Source: Lentisphaerota bacterium
GTDB lineage: Bacteria; Verrucomicrobiota; Lentisphaeria; Oligosphaerales; Oligosphaeraceae
DNA length: 15,117 bases
Assembly: GCA_012800625.1 (NCBI GenBank)
Contig: JAAZIY010000094.1
Location: forward strand, 1 to 15,117
Direction of reading: 5' to 3'
In this document: positions 6,196 through 12,980 of the stretch, in pieces
How positions within the stretch are numbered: position 1 is the stretch's first letter
How the letters are laid out: each line of letters begins with the position of its first letter
Translations under genes and position numbers: made by a program
The notes under the pieces: generated by a model
What the model was told of the DNA's origin: nothing
Databases searched by the model: none
What the model saw: the letters and a program-made list of their open reading frames with translations, nothing else

Positions 6196-7236
6196 ATGAA
6201 AATAGAGAACTTCATTGAAGTCATCCATGCCTGCCGCTACTGTTTCATGTGCAGGCATCTTTCCGGCAGCGCAAATGTGACCTTCAGAGAGGCCGACACC
6301 CCCAGAGTGCGCGCCATTCTTCTGGACAATGTGCTCAGACAGCCCGAACTGCTGGCCAAACCAGACCTCATCGACACCCTCTACGCCGCCGACCTCTCCG
6401 GCACCTGCCGCAGCAACTGCGAAAAGCATTTTGATGAGATAGGCCTGCTCTTGGCCGCCAGGCAAGACCTGGTCGCGGCCGGCCTGGCGCCGCCCAGGGT
6501 GGCCGCGCTGGCCGAGCAGTTCCGCCAACGCCCGATAAAACCTGAGCTCTCGGGACAGGGTGATACGCTTTATTTCATTGACTACCAAAGCGCCGCCCTG
6601 CCGGAAATCCCGGCTGCCTTCGAGCGCCTTATGCAAGCCGCCGGGATTCAATACCGCAAGGCCGAAAACGCCTGTCCGGGCAAGGTGCTGCAAGTGCTCG
6701 GCTATGACGACGAGGCGCGCCAAAGAGCGGAGAGCTTCGCGGCGGCAATCAATGTCGCGAAGGCCAAAACCCTGGTAGTCTCCAACCCCGCCGCCTACTA
6801 CACGCTGAGTTGCGACTTCCCGGCCTGGGGCATAGAACTGAACTGCCAGGTCATGCACAGCAGTGAATTTCTGGCCGCACTGGACTTGCCCTACAGGAAA
6901 AAGGCCGGCCCGCTGTACTACTTGGAAAGTGATTTTCTGAAGAACTACTGCGGCGGCTATGAGCATCCGCACCGGCTGCTGGCCAGACTGGGTGCCGAAC
7001 AGCGTGATTTCGGCAACAACCAGGAGGAATCATATAGCTGTGGCGAGGCCGCCCTGGTACTGCCGCAGCTGAATCCCAAACTGGCCAGGCTTATGCTGGA
7101 CTATGTCTGCGCCAGGATTAACGACCCGGCGCAGGACCTGCTGGTCTGCGCCGCGCCCTACACCAGGGCGCGACTGGCCGAAGTCAAAAACCTGCAAGTG
7201 CTCAGCCTCGAAGAGCTGGCCGCAACACTGCTGTAA
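6196..7236 (+). CDS. GlcF/Hdr-like (Fe-S)-binding protein with degenerate cysteine set
   Basis: A 346-residue protein starting two bases after the FAD oxidase stop, with AGGAG at 6184-6188. The N-terminus has C13, C16 and C19 (ACRYCFMCRH) and later C71 and C75 (GTCRSNC). In 2[4Fe-4S] ferredoxin domains of this family I would expect a fourth cysteine with proline after the first set; here the segment reads HLSGSAN. The C-terminal part resembles two CCG (DUF224) domains, with ENACPGKVLQVLG, LNCQVMHSSEF, DFLKNYCGGYEHPHRLLARLG and ESYSCGEA. Its likely role is electron acceptor and relay for the adjacent flavoprotein, as GlcF is to GlcD. Cluster number and function are uncertain because of the missing ligands. 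Confidence 0.8.
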   Translation: MKIENFIEVIHACRYCFMCRHLSGSANVTFREADTPRVRAILLDNVLRQPELLAKPDLIDTLYAADLSGTCRSNCEKHFDEIGLLLAARQDLVAAGLAPPRVAALAEQFRQRPIKPELSGQGDTLYFIDYQSAALPEIPAAFERLMQAAGIQYRKAENACPGKVLQVLGYDDEARQRAESFAAAINVAKAKTLVVSNPAAYYTLSCDFPAWGIELNCQVMHSSEFLAALDLPYRKKAGPLYYLESDFLKNYCGGYEHPHRLLARLGAEQRDFGNNQEESYSCGEAALVLPQLNPKLARLMLDYVCARINDPAQDLLVCAAPYTRARLAEVKNLQVLSLEELAATLL

Positions 7237-7261
7237 CAAGGCAACAGAAAGGAAAACGACA

Positions 7262-8068
7262 ATGGGCAAGTTGAAACTGGGAGCCATGCTTAGGCTTGGC
7301 ACATTTGAAGCGTCTTATCTGCAGACTCTGCAGGATATCGGCATGCGCGAAAGCCAGCTCTGCCGGGTTTCCGAGAAGTATCTCAGGGGCCAAGAAGGCC
7401 TGCAAAACAGCGAAGAGCTAATACGTAGCCTGCAGCAAAAAGAGCTGCCGCCTACAAGTATCTTCGTTGCCGCGCCCGGAGGCGTCATAGAGCCAAAATG
7501 CCGCTGCCAAAATATGCTCAATATCTGCCGACAGCTTAACTGGGCAGAAAGACATGGAATCAAAGTCGCAGTATGCCATGTCGGTGAACTGCCCGAAAAC
7601 AAAGGCCCCGAATTCGAGCAATTCATCGCCGACCTGCAGCAGCTGGCCAGACTGGCAGAGGAAAACCAGCAGCAGTTCCTCTTCGAAACCGGCTCCATTG
7701 ACGGAGATACACTGCTGGAGATTTTCACGGCCGCCGACAGCCCGGCACTGGGACTGAACCTGGACCCCGGCAACGTGCTTATCTATAACCTGCCCGAAAG
7801 CCCGCTGGAGCTGTACCAAAAGCTGAGCCCCTGGGTGAAGGCGCTGCACTGCAAAGACGCCAAAAGACCGCAGAGCGGCGAAGAGCGGGGACGGGAAAGC
7901 GTGCTGGGCGAAGGCGACAGCGAATTTGCCGCCCTTTTTCAAACCATCCTCCGGGACGGCTTCCGCGGCCCCATCGTCATCGAACGCGAAATCCCCATAG
8001 GCCCGGAGCAGTTCAAGGACCTGAAAAACGCCCTCGGGCTGCTGCAAAAACTGGCCGAGCACAATTAA
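7262..8068 (+). CDS. Sugar phosphate isomerase/epimerase-like TIM-barrel protein
   Basis: A 268-residue protein of the xylose-isomerase-like/AP-endonuclease-2 superfamily. Candidate metal ligands fall at the usual strand ends: E142 (LFETG), D168 (NLDPGN), H196 (ALHCKD) and E241 (VIEREI). The segment GDSEFAALFQTILRDGFRGP is typical of the C-terminal part. The family includes IolE, IolI, hydroxypyruvate isomerase and many 3-keto-sugar and epimerase enzymes, so isomerisation, epimerisation or dehydration of a keto-sugar are all possible. I chose ATG 7262 because AAAGGA at 7248-7253 lies at good spacing. An upstream in-frame ATG at 7103 would overlap the Fe-S gene by 134 bp and adds a non-family leader. 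The gene is 25 bp after the Fe-S gene and probably co-transcribed with it. Confidence 0.82.
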   Translation: MGKLKLGAMLRLGTFEASYLQTLQDIGMRESQLCRVSEKYLRGQEGLQNSEELIRSLQQKELPPTSIFVAAPGGVIEPKCRCQNMLNICRQLNWAERHGIKVAVCHVGELPENKGPEFEQFIADLQQLARLAEENQQQFLFETGSIDGDTLLEIFTAADSPALGLNLDPGNVLIYNLPESPLELYQKLSPWVKALHCKDAKRPQSGEERGRESVLGEGDSEFAALFQTILRDGFRGPIVIEREIPIGPEQFKDLKNALGLLQKLAEHN

Positions 8069-8089
8069 AATCCCGACCGCCCCAACTGT

Positions 8090-8134
8090 GTTTCCTGGAA
8101 ACGCCTTCGTGTAACTTCGTGTGTCTTAGTGTCC
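8090..8134 (+). repeat. Decamer array 5 with adjoining 13-bp palindrome
   Basis: Three units of the family (GCCTTCGTGT, AACTTCGTGT, GTCTTAGTGT) at 8103-8132 end in CCCAAACAAA. Just before them, 8090-8102 is a perfect 6-bp inverted repeat around one base (GTTTCC, T, GGAAAC). The array fills most of the 94-bp gap before nagB. Confidence 0.65.
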
Positions 8135-8162
8135 CAAACAAATCATAACGCGGAGCAGCCAA

Positions 8163-8939
8163 ATGCTTTGGACGAAAGTATCATCCTACGAGGAAATGAG
8201 CCAGTACGGCGCCGCCGTGATTTACCGCGCCGTCGCCGCCGCGGCGCACCGCCAGCAGCTCTTCAACCTGGGTCTGGCCACCGGTAATACCATGCTGCGG
8301 CTCTATGAATTACTGGCCGCGAAATTAAATCAAAACAAGACTGATTTAAGCGGGCTGCATACCTATAACCTGGACGAGTATGTAAGTCCGGACGGCGGCT
8401 CCCTGCCCCCGGAACACGCGCTCAGCTACCGAAAATATATGCAGGACAACTTATTTTCACGCCTCGAACCGGCCTTGGGCTTCAAACCGGAACAGGCGCA
8501 TTTTCCCCGCCCTGAAGACCCTGCCGCTTTCGACCGCCTCCTGCAGAATAATGGCGGCTTGCATTTGCAGCTCCTAGGCATAGGCTTCAATGGCCATATT
8601 GCCTTTAATGAACCGCAAAGCGAGGAGGAAATCAGCACAGCGGCTTTCGCCGCGCTGCCCACCCGCGTCATTGGTCTCAAGGCACTCACCATCAGCACCA
8701 ATGCCAAGCTAACCGCCGGCGGCGACGAAAGCCAGGTGCCCAGGCAGGCCGTGACCATGGGCATGAAGCCTATCCTGGCCGCCGCCAAAATCCTGCTTTT
8801 GGCCTGCTTCGAGCAGCAAAGCGGCGTGCTGCAAAGAATCCGGCAAGGCCGCGTCAGCCCGGAACTGCCCGCCTCATACCTGCTGCAGCACAATAATGCC
8901 GAAATAGTCTACACTCAAGATAAAATCAGCCTGGAATAA
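8163..8939 (+). CDS. nagB: Glucosamine-6-phosphate deaminase
   Basis: This 258-residue enzyme converts glucosamine-6-phosphate to fructose-6-phosphate and ammonia. The family motifs are present: LATGNTMLRLYELL (sugar-phosphate loop), YNLDEYV with D71 as the proton-transfer residue, and LGIGFNGHIAFNEP with H145 and E150 at the catalytic positions. The residue two before the histidine is N143, where E. coli NagB has aspartate; asparagine there is common in Bacillus-type enzymes. The length matches the shorter Gram-positive-type proteins that lack the E. coli allosteric tail. GGAG at 8152-8155 gives seven-base spacing to the ATG. nagA begins four bases after the stop, so the two are surely one unit. 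Confidence 0.93.
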   Translation: MLWTKVSSYEEMSQYGAAVIYRAVAAAAHRQQLFNLGLATGNTMLRLYELLAAKLNQNKTDLSGLHTYNLDEYVSPDGGSLPPEHALSYRKYMQDNLFSRLEPALGFKPEQAHFPRPEDPAAFDRLLQNNGGLHLQLLGIGFNGHIAFNEPQSEEEISTAAFAALPTRVIGLKALTISTNAKLTAGGDESQVPRQAVTMGMKPILAAAKILLLACFEQQSGVLQRIRQGRVSPELPASYLLQHNNAEIVYTQDKISLE

Positions 8940-8943
8940 AGCG

Positions 8944-10098
8944 ATGCGAACCCTCTTGCATAACGCCTGCATTATCTCGCCCGGATTTCAGCTCGATAAC
9001 GCCGCCGTGCTGCTGCATGGCGAGCGTATCGAGAGGCTGTTTACGGCGAAACAAAAACTGCCCGAGGCCGAGCAGAAGATAGACCTCGAAGGACAGTGGC
9101 TGCTGCCCGGATTCATCGACATACATTGCCACGGACGCGACAACCACGACTTCTGCGACGCCAGCGACGCGGCCTTCGAGCAGATCGGCAAGGGCAAGCT
9201 GAAAGAAGGCGTGAGCGGCTTTTTGGCCACCACACTGACCCTGCCTAAACAAGAGCTGCGCAACACCTTTATGTGCGCCAGGCGCTATCAGAAGAATAAT
9301 CGCGATGGAGCCAGGCTGCTGGGCATGCACCTGGAAGGACCCTTCTTTCACCCCGACGGCGCCGGCGCGCAGAACCCAAAGTATCTGCGCCCTCCGGATT
9401 TCTCCCTGGTTGCCGAATTGCACGCGCTCTGCCCCATACGCATAGCCTCCTTTTCGCCGGAATTGCCCGGCGCGCTGCCCTTCATAACGCAGCTCTGCCA
9501 GGCCGGCATCATGCCCTCCGGCGCGCACAGCGGCGCCGACTACGCCTGCACGCTAAAGGCCATGCGGGCCGGCATGCGCCACCTGACCCACTTCTGCAAT
9601 GTCATGAGCCCCCTGCATCATCTGCGCTTCGGCATGGTCGGAGCCGGTCTCAGCGAAAAGCAACTCATGCTGGAAATCATCTGCGACGGCGTGCATCTCT
9701 CAGACCCGATGATCAAATTCATTTTTCAGGTAAAAGGGGCGGACAGTCTGATGCTCATCAGCGACGCCATGCGCGCCGCCGCCATGCCCGACGGCGAATA
9801 CAGCCTGGGCGGCCTGCCCGTCCTGGTCAAAAACGGCAAGGCGGTTCTGGCTCATATGGACCGCGTGGCCGGCAGCACGCTGCAATTCCACCAGGCCCTG
9901 CAAAGAGCCGCCCGGATCAGCAGGCTGCCGCCTTGCGAACTGGTCAAATGCAGCTCCTGGAATCAGGCCAGATCGCTGGGTCTGCAAGGCTACGGCAAAA
10001 TCGAACCGGGTTATGCCGCCGACTTCACAGTCAGCGACCAGGACTGGAACCCGCAGCAAACCTGGGTGGCCGGGCAGCCAAGATGGAAAAAAGCATAA
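8944..10098 (+). CDS. nagA: N-acetylglucosamine-6-phosphate deacetylase
   Basis: A 384-residue amidohydrolase that removes acetate from GlcNAc-6-phosphate, feeding NagB just upstream. The metal and catalytic residues are all in place. H61 and H63 lie in GFIDIHCHG, E131 in LEGPF, H195 in GAHSG, H216 in LTHFCNVM and D274 in LISDAMRA. The E131, H195 and H216 positions coincide with those I recall for E. coli NagA. MDRVAGSTLQFHQAL is the usual C-terminal segment. The common HLFNAM motif appears here as HFCNVM. Only a weak purine stretch precedes the ATG, four bases after the nagB stop, so translation is probably coupled. Confidence 0.93.
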   Translation: MRTLLHNACIISPGFQLDNAAVLLHGERIERLFTAKQKLPEAEQKIDLEGQWLLPGFIDIHCHGRDNHDFCDASDAAFEQIGKGKLKEGVSGFLATTLTLPKQELRNTFMCARRYQKNNRDGARLLGMHLEGPFFHPDGAGAQNPKYLRPPDFSLVAELHALCPIRIASFSPELPGALPFITQLCQAGIMPSGAHSGADYACTLKAMRAGMRHLTHFCNVMSPLHHLRFGMVGAGLSEKQLMLEIICDGVHLSDPMIKFIFQVKGADSLMLISDAMRAAAMPDGEYSLGGLPVLVKNGKAVLAHMDRVAGSTLQFHQALQRAARISRLPPCELVKCSSWNQARSLGLQGYGKIEPGYAADFTVSDQDWNPQQTWVAGQPRWKKA

Positions 10099-10118
10099 AA
10101 ACCCGAAGGAGAATTAGA

Positions 10119-10150
10119 ACACGAAGACACACGAAGACACGCGAAAGCAC
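10119..10150 (-). repeat. Decamer array 6, reverse orientation
   Basis: Three units read on the minus strand (ACACGAAGAC, ACACGAAGAC, ACGCGAAAGC) followed by a C-run and AAAAAGCCC. They occupy part of the 132-bp gap between nagA and the dehydrogenase. I see no convincing promoter in the rest of that gap. Confidence 0.7.
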
Positions 10151-10230
10151 CCCCCAAAAAGCCCATGTCTGGGAAAGGTCACTGAACCACATCCAAAGCA
10201 AAACGAGCCACTGAAAAAAGGATTCCGAAC

Positions 10231-11253
10231 ATGATTCGCTATGCAATTGTTGGCGCCGGTCGCATGGGCAATGCCCACGCCGGCAATTTGTCCCAGGTCG
10301 AAAACGCTCAGCTGGCTGGCGTCTATGATATTTTGCCGGAGCGCAGTCAGGAGTTGGCGCAGAAGTTTGCCGCTCAAGCCTGCTCCAGCCTCGATGAGCT
10401 GCTGGCCCTGCCGAACCTGGACTGCCTGATCATCACCACCCCGACCTATGCCCATGCCGAGGCCATCCTGGCCGCACAGCAGGCAAAACTGAACATCTTC
10501 TGCGAAAAACCACTCTGCCGCAGCCAGGCTGACGCCGAGCGGCTGCTCGCCCTGTTCGACGACTACGAGCCGCTCTTTGCCGTAGGCTTTGTCCGCCGAC
10601 ACATGAGCAAGACACTCAAGGCCAAGCAGATAATTGACTCCGGAAGCCTGGGGCGCCTGCTTTATTGCAATGTTGATTTGTCCCATAGCCGCTACAAACG
10701 CATGCCTGGCGAGTGGTTTGCCGACTTCGAGCTCTGCGGCGGAGCGACCTTGGATATGCTTGCTCACCATGTGGACTTGTGCAACTGGTTCTTTGGCCGC
10801 CCCAGGAATGTCTTCGCTTCCAGCCTTATGCTCGATCCCAAGCTGCCGCTGCCCACCGACTACGTCGCCTCCGTGGTCAACTACGACAACGGCGTCATCT
10901 GCAACCTGATGTCATCCTGGCAACGCTTCGGGCGCAGCAATGAGATGATGGAGATCTACGGCGAAAAAGGCGCTCTAATCATAGACGGCGGCGAGCTGCT
11001 CAGCCTCTATGACGAGCAGGGCAATCTGCAGAAAATCGACGCCGCCGCCGAGTTTCCCCCTCCCAAAGCCAGCGCCAAGGGGGTTGACAACGTCAACGCC
11101 GCCTCCGGATTCTTCCGGCAATCTCAAAACCTGACTGCGGCGCTGTCCGGACAAAGCCGGCCTCTGCCCGGCATCCAGGAGGCCTACGACAGCCTCAAGA
11201 TAGGCCTGGCCATGATAGAATCAGCCAAAACCGGCAATGTGATCAAGTTTTAA
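10231..11253 (+). CDS. Gfo/Idh/MocA-family oxidoreductase (copy 1)
   Basis: A 340-residue NAD(P)-dependent sugar or cyclitol dehydrogenase. The N-terminal Rossmann fingerprint is intact (IVGAGRMGNAH, G8-x-G10-x-x-G13). FCEKP places the conserved EKP at 92-94. TLDMLAHHVDLCNWFFG gives D175 and H179 as the likely catalytic pair of the C-terminal domain. AAAGGA at about 10217-10222 precedes the ATG. Family members include inositol 2-dehydrogenase (IolG), glucose-fructose oxidoreductase and many 3-dehydrogenases. With IolB-like and TIM-barrel genes nearby, an IolG-like role is possible, but nothing in the sequence fixes the substrate. The copy at 13781-14773 is a clear paralogue. Confidence 0.85.
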   Translation: MIRYAIVGAGRMGNAHAGNLSQVENAQLAGVYDILPERSQELAQKFAAQACSSLDELLALPNLDCLIITTPTYAHAEAILAAQQAKLNIFCEKPLCRSQADAERLLALFDDYEPLFAVGFVRRHMSKTLKAKQIIDSGSLGRLLYCNVDLSHSRYKRMPGEWFADFELCGGATLDMLAHHVDLCNWFFGRPRNVFASSLMLDPKLPLPTDYVASVVNYDNGVICNLMSSWQRFGRSNEMMEIYGEKGALIIDGGELLSLYDEQGNLQKIDAAAEFPPPKASAKGVDNVNAASGFFRQSQNLTAALSGQSRPLPGIQEAYDSLKIGLAMIESAKTGNVIKF

Positions 11254-11298
11254 TCCGGACATCAGGTTTTCTGCCCCGCCTGTTGGGCCGGGTCCGGA
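11254..11298. promoter_or_regulatory. 7-bp inverted repeat in dehydrogenase/isomerase gap
   Basis: TCCGGAC at 11254-11260 is repeated inverted as GTCCGGA at 11292-11298, 31 bp apart, with a smaller CCCGCC/GGGCCGGG pairing inside. The structure fills most of the 74-bp gap just before the isomerase ribosome site. It could be a leader hairpin or an operator. There is no T-run, so a classic terminator is unlikely. Confidence 0.25.
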
Positions 11299-11327
11299 CA
11301 AAAATTTGCCCCATCAAGGAAAAATTC

Positions 11328-12686
11328 ATGCAAAACATCAGAATCGCCTATCTTCCCTTGTCGAAATTGAGCTGGCGCAGCCCCAAGATCGACTCCTTGG
11401 CGGAAGACAGCGCCAGGCATCTAAGCGAGTTGCCCGGCTGCCGCCTGAGCTATCCCGTCCCTCTGATCACCAGCGAGGCCGAGGCCGAACAAGCCTGTGA
11501 AAAACTGCAGGCTCAGCCGCCCGACCTGATCGTCCTGCATTTCGTCACCTTCCCCGCAGGGGCTCTGATCCCCCTCATCGCGGCAAGAACACAGGCGCCC
11601 ATAGTGCTGCTGGCCAACCCGGAAGAGCCGGGGGAAAATCGGATCTGGGAGCAAAACTCCTTCTGCGGAGCCAACCTGGGTGCCTTCGTCATGCGCCGCA
11701 TGGACAAGCAATACGCCTTTGTCCGAACCATGCCGGAACACATTGGCTCAGCCATACAAAAACACATCGCCGCGGCACGCTGCATCAAAACCCTGCGAAA
11801 TTGCCGGGTCGGCTTGCTGGGCGGCAGAGTGCCGGGGTTCTACACCTCAAATATTGACGAGATGATGCTGCGCCGGAAGTTCGGCAGCGCCGTGGAACTC
11901 TGCACACTGCTGGAAATGAGCGATTTGGCGGAAAAATTGACTCCGGAGCAATTGCGCCAGGGACGGAACCTGGTGAAAAAATCCGCCGCCAGGGTGAACG
12001 GCGTCAGCGAGCGGGAACTCGAATTGCTTGCCAAGATGTATGCGGCCATTTTGCTTATGGTGGAAAAGTACCGGCTTGACGCCCTGGCGCTGCGCTGCTG
12101 GCCGGAAAATCCGGATATTTTCGGCATAGCGCCCTGTGCCGCCATAGGCCTGCTCAACGACTTGGGGCTGCCAGTCAGTTGTGAGGGCGATGTGCCCGGA
12201 GCGCTGAGCATGAAGATACTGCAAGCCCTGGCAAATGGGGGAATACCACTGTTTGTCGATCTGATCTCGTATGATGAAAAAGAAAATACCGCCGTGGCAT
12301 GGCACTGCGGAGCGGCTCCCTGCTCGCTAAGCCGAAACTTTGACGAAACCGAGTACAACCTGCATTTCAGAGTCGACGGCGGCAATAAAAAAGGGGTCTG
12401 CAACGAGTTCTCGCTGAAGCAGGGCAAAGTCACCATCGCAAAACTGGACCAGGACAAGGACGGGCACTTCCGTATGCTGCTCGCCAGCGGAACCGCCCTG
12501 GACACCGAACCGTTCATCAGAGGAAATCCGCTGAACATACGCCTGCACCAACCAGTGAATAAACTGATAGACCTGATCATGAAAAAAGGACTTGAACATC
12601 ACTACACCCTCATCTATGGCGACGTAAAAGAAGAACTGCTGCAATTCTGCGAATGGATGGACATAGAGCTGCTTATGCCAGAGTGA
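11328..12686 (+). CDS. L-fucose/L-arabinose isomerase-like protein
   Basis: A 452-residue protein resembling the L-fucose/L-arabinose isomerase superfamily, which interconverts aldoses and ketoses using Mn2+. The N-terminal half is Rossmann-like (VLLANPEEPGENRIWEQNSFCGA, VGLLGGRVPGFYTSNIDEMMLRRKFG). The most telling segments are ALRCWPE, IAPCAAIGLLNDLGLPVSCEGDVPGALS (C285, E286, D288, probable metal region) and WHCGAAPCSL with H326. It is shorter than classical FucI (about 590 residues), as are many uncharacterised members. ATG 11328 has AAGGA at 11316-11320; the longer TTG start at 11283 lies in the inverted-repeat region. A ketose product could feed the FGGY kinase upstream. Specificity is unknown, and sulfoquinovose isomerases have been described in a related group. 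Confidence 0.78.
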   Translation: MQNIRIAYLPLSKLSWRSPKIDSLAEDSARHLSELPGCRLSYPVPLITSEAEAEQACEKLQAQPPDLIVLHFVTFPAGALIPLIAARTQAPIVLLANPEEPGENRIWEQNSFCGANLGAFVMRRMDKQYAFVRTMPEHIGSAIQKHIAAARCIKTLRNCRVGLLGGRVPGFYTSNIDEMMLRRKFGSAVELCTLLEMSDLAEKLTPEQLRQGRNLVKKSAARVNGVSERELELLAKMYAAILLMVEKYRLDALALRCWPENPDIFGIAPCAAIGLLNDLGLPVSCEGDVPGALSMKILQALANGGIPLFVDLISYDEKENTAVAWHCGAAPCSLSRNFDETEYNLHFRVDGGNKKGVCNEFSLKQGKVTIAKLDQDKDGHFRMLLASGTALDTEPFIRGNPLNIRLHQPVNKLIDLIMKKGLEHHYTLIYGDVKEELLQFCEWMDIELLMPE

Positions 12687-12712
12687 TTCTTACTGCACTG
12701 CTCTTGCTCTAC

Positions 12713-12848
12713 CTTAGACCGCGTCCAAAAAGCCCTTGAACTACAAAGGCATACGAAGAGGGAGGACACGAAGGGACACGAAGGGACACGAAGGCTCACG
12801 AAGGGCTAATGCAGAAATTTTAATTTTAGACGAAGACTACTTGCTGTG
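12713..12848 (-). repeat. Right copy of composite inverted repeat (includes decamer array 7)
   Basis: Read on the minus strand, this copy runs through an AT-rich block (12811-12848, like 1-36), then a decamer array with three clean 10-bp units (12764-12793). The 27-bp core (12713-12739) is identical to 218-244. It starts 27 bp after the stop of the FucI-like gene. Compared with the left copy it lacks about 110 bp between the AT-rich block and the array. At the junction a single GCA replaces the two GCA triplets at 34-36 and 144-146 that bound the extra sequence of the left copy. Confidence 0.8.
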
Positions 12849-12870
12849 TCTTAGTGTGTCTTAGTGTCCA
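12844..12870 (+). repeat. Decamer array 8, forward orientation
   Basis: Units reading CTGTGTCTTAGTGTGTCTTAGTGTCC directly follow the right composite repeat but point the opposite way. They end in CCAAAT, like arrays 2 and 5. The reversal of orientation within about 40 bp suggests separately acquired blocks. Confidence 0.65.
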
Positions 12871-12888
12871 AATCTCTGTCAGGGCACC

Positions 12889-12917
12889 TTGTGACGGAAT
12901 CCGCTGTTTTTTAATAT
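12889..12917 (+). promoter_or_regulatory. Candidate sigma70-type promoter for the thuA-like operon
   Basis: TTGTGA at 12889-12894 and TATAAT-like TAATAT at 12912-12917 are spaced by 17 bp, the optimum. The site is 60 bp upstream of the thuA-like start, in a 294-bp gap. The predicted start of transcription, around 12924, falls just before the palindrome at 12927-12941. This is one of the two best promoter candidates in the window. Confidence 0.5.
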
Positions 12918-12926
12918 TGGCAAACA

Positions 12927-12941
12927 AGAGCCTTAGGCTCT
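12927..12941. promoter_or_regulatory. 15-bp palindrome, likely operator
   Basis: AGAGCCT, a central T and AGGCTCT form a perfect 7-bp inverted repeat. It begins at about +3 to +5 of the predicted transcript of the thuA-like operon, a classic repressor position. It could also fold as a short hairpin, but with a one-base centre it is a better protein site than an RNA stem. No regulator gene adjoins it, and it does not resemble the dyad at 341-364. Confidence 0.4.
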
Positions 12942-12980
12942 GACAAAGCGCGCACTCAAAATAAAAGCGGGAATATACTG

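Noticed and set aside
7103..7105. Upstream ATG for the TIM-barrel protein
   Set aside because: It would add 53 residues that overlap the Fe-S gene and do not resemble the family. ATG 7262 has AAAGGA before it.
11840..12580. 246-codon minus-strand frame
   Set aside because: Antisense to the FucI-like gene, with a Ser-rich product and no motif.
1..12848. Composite transposon bounded by insertion sequences
   Set aside because: The flanking repeats are too short to encode a transposase and no transposase remnant is visible. Only an inverted-repeat pair can be supported.
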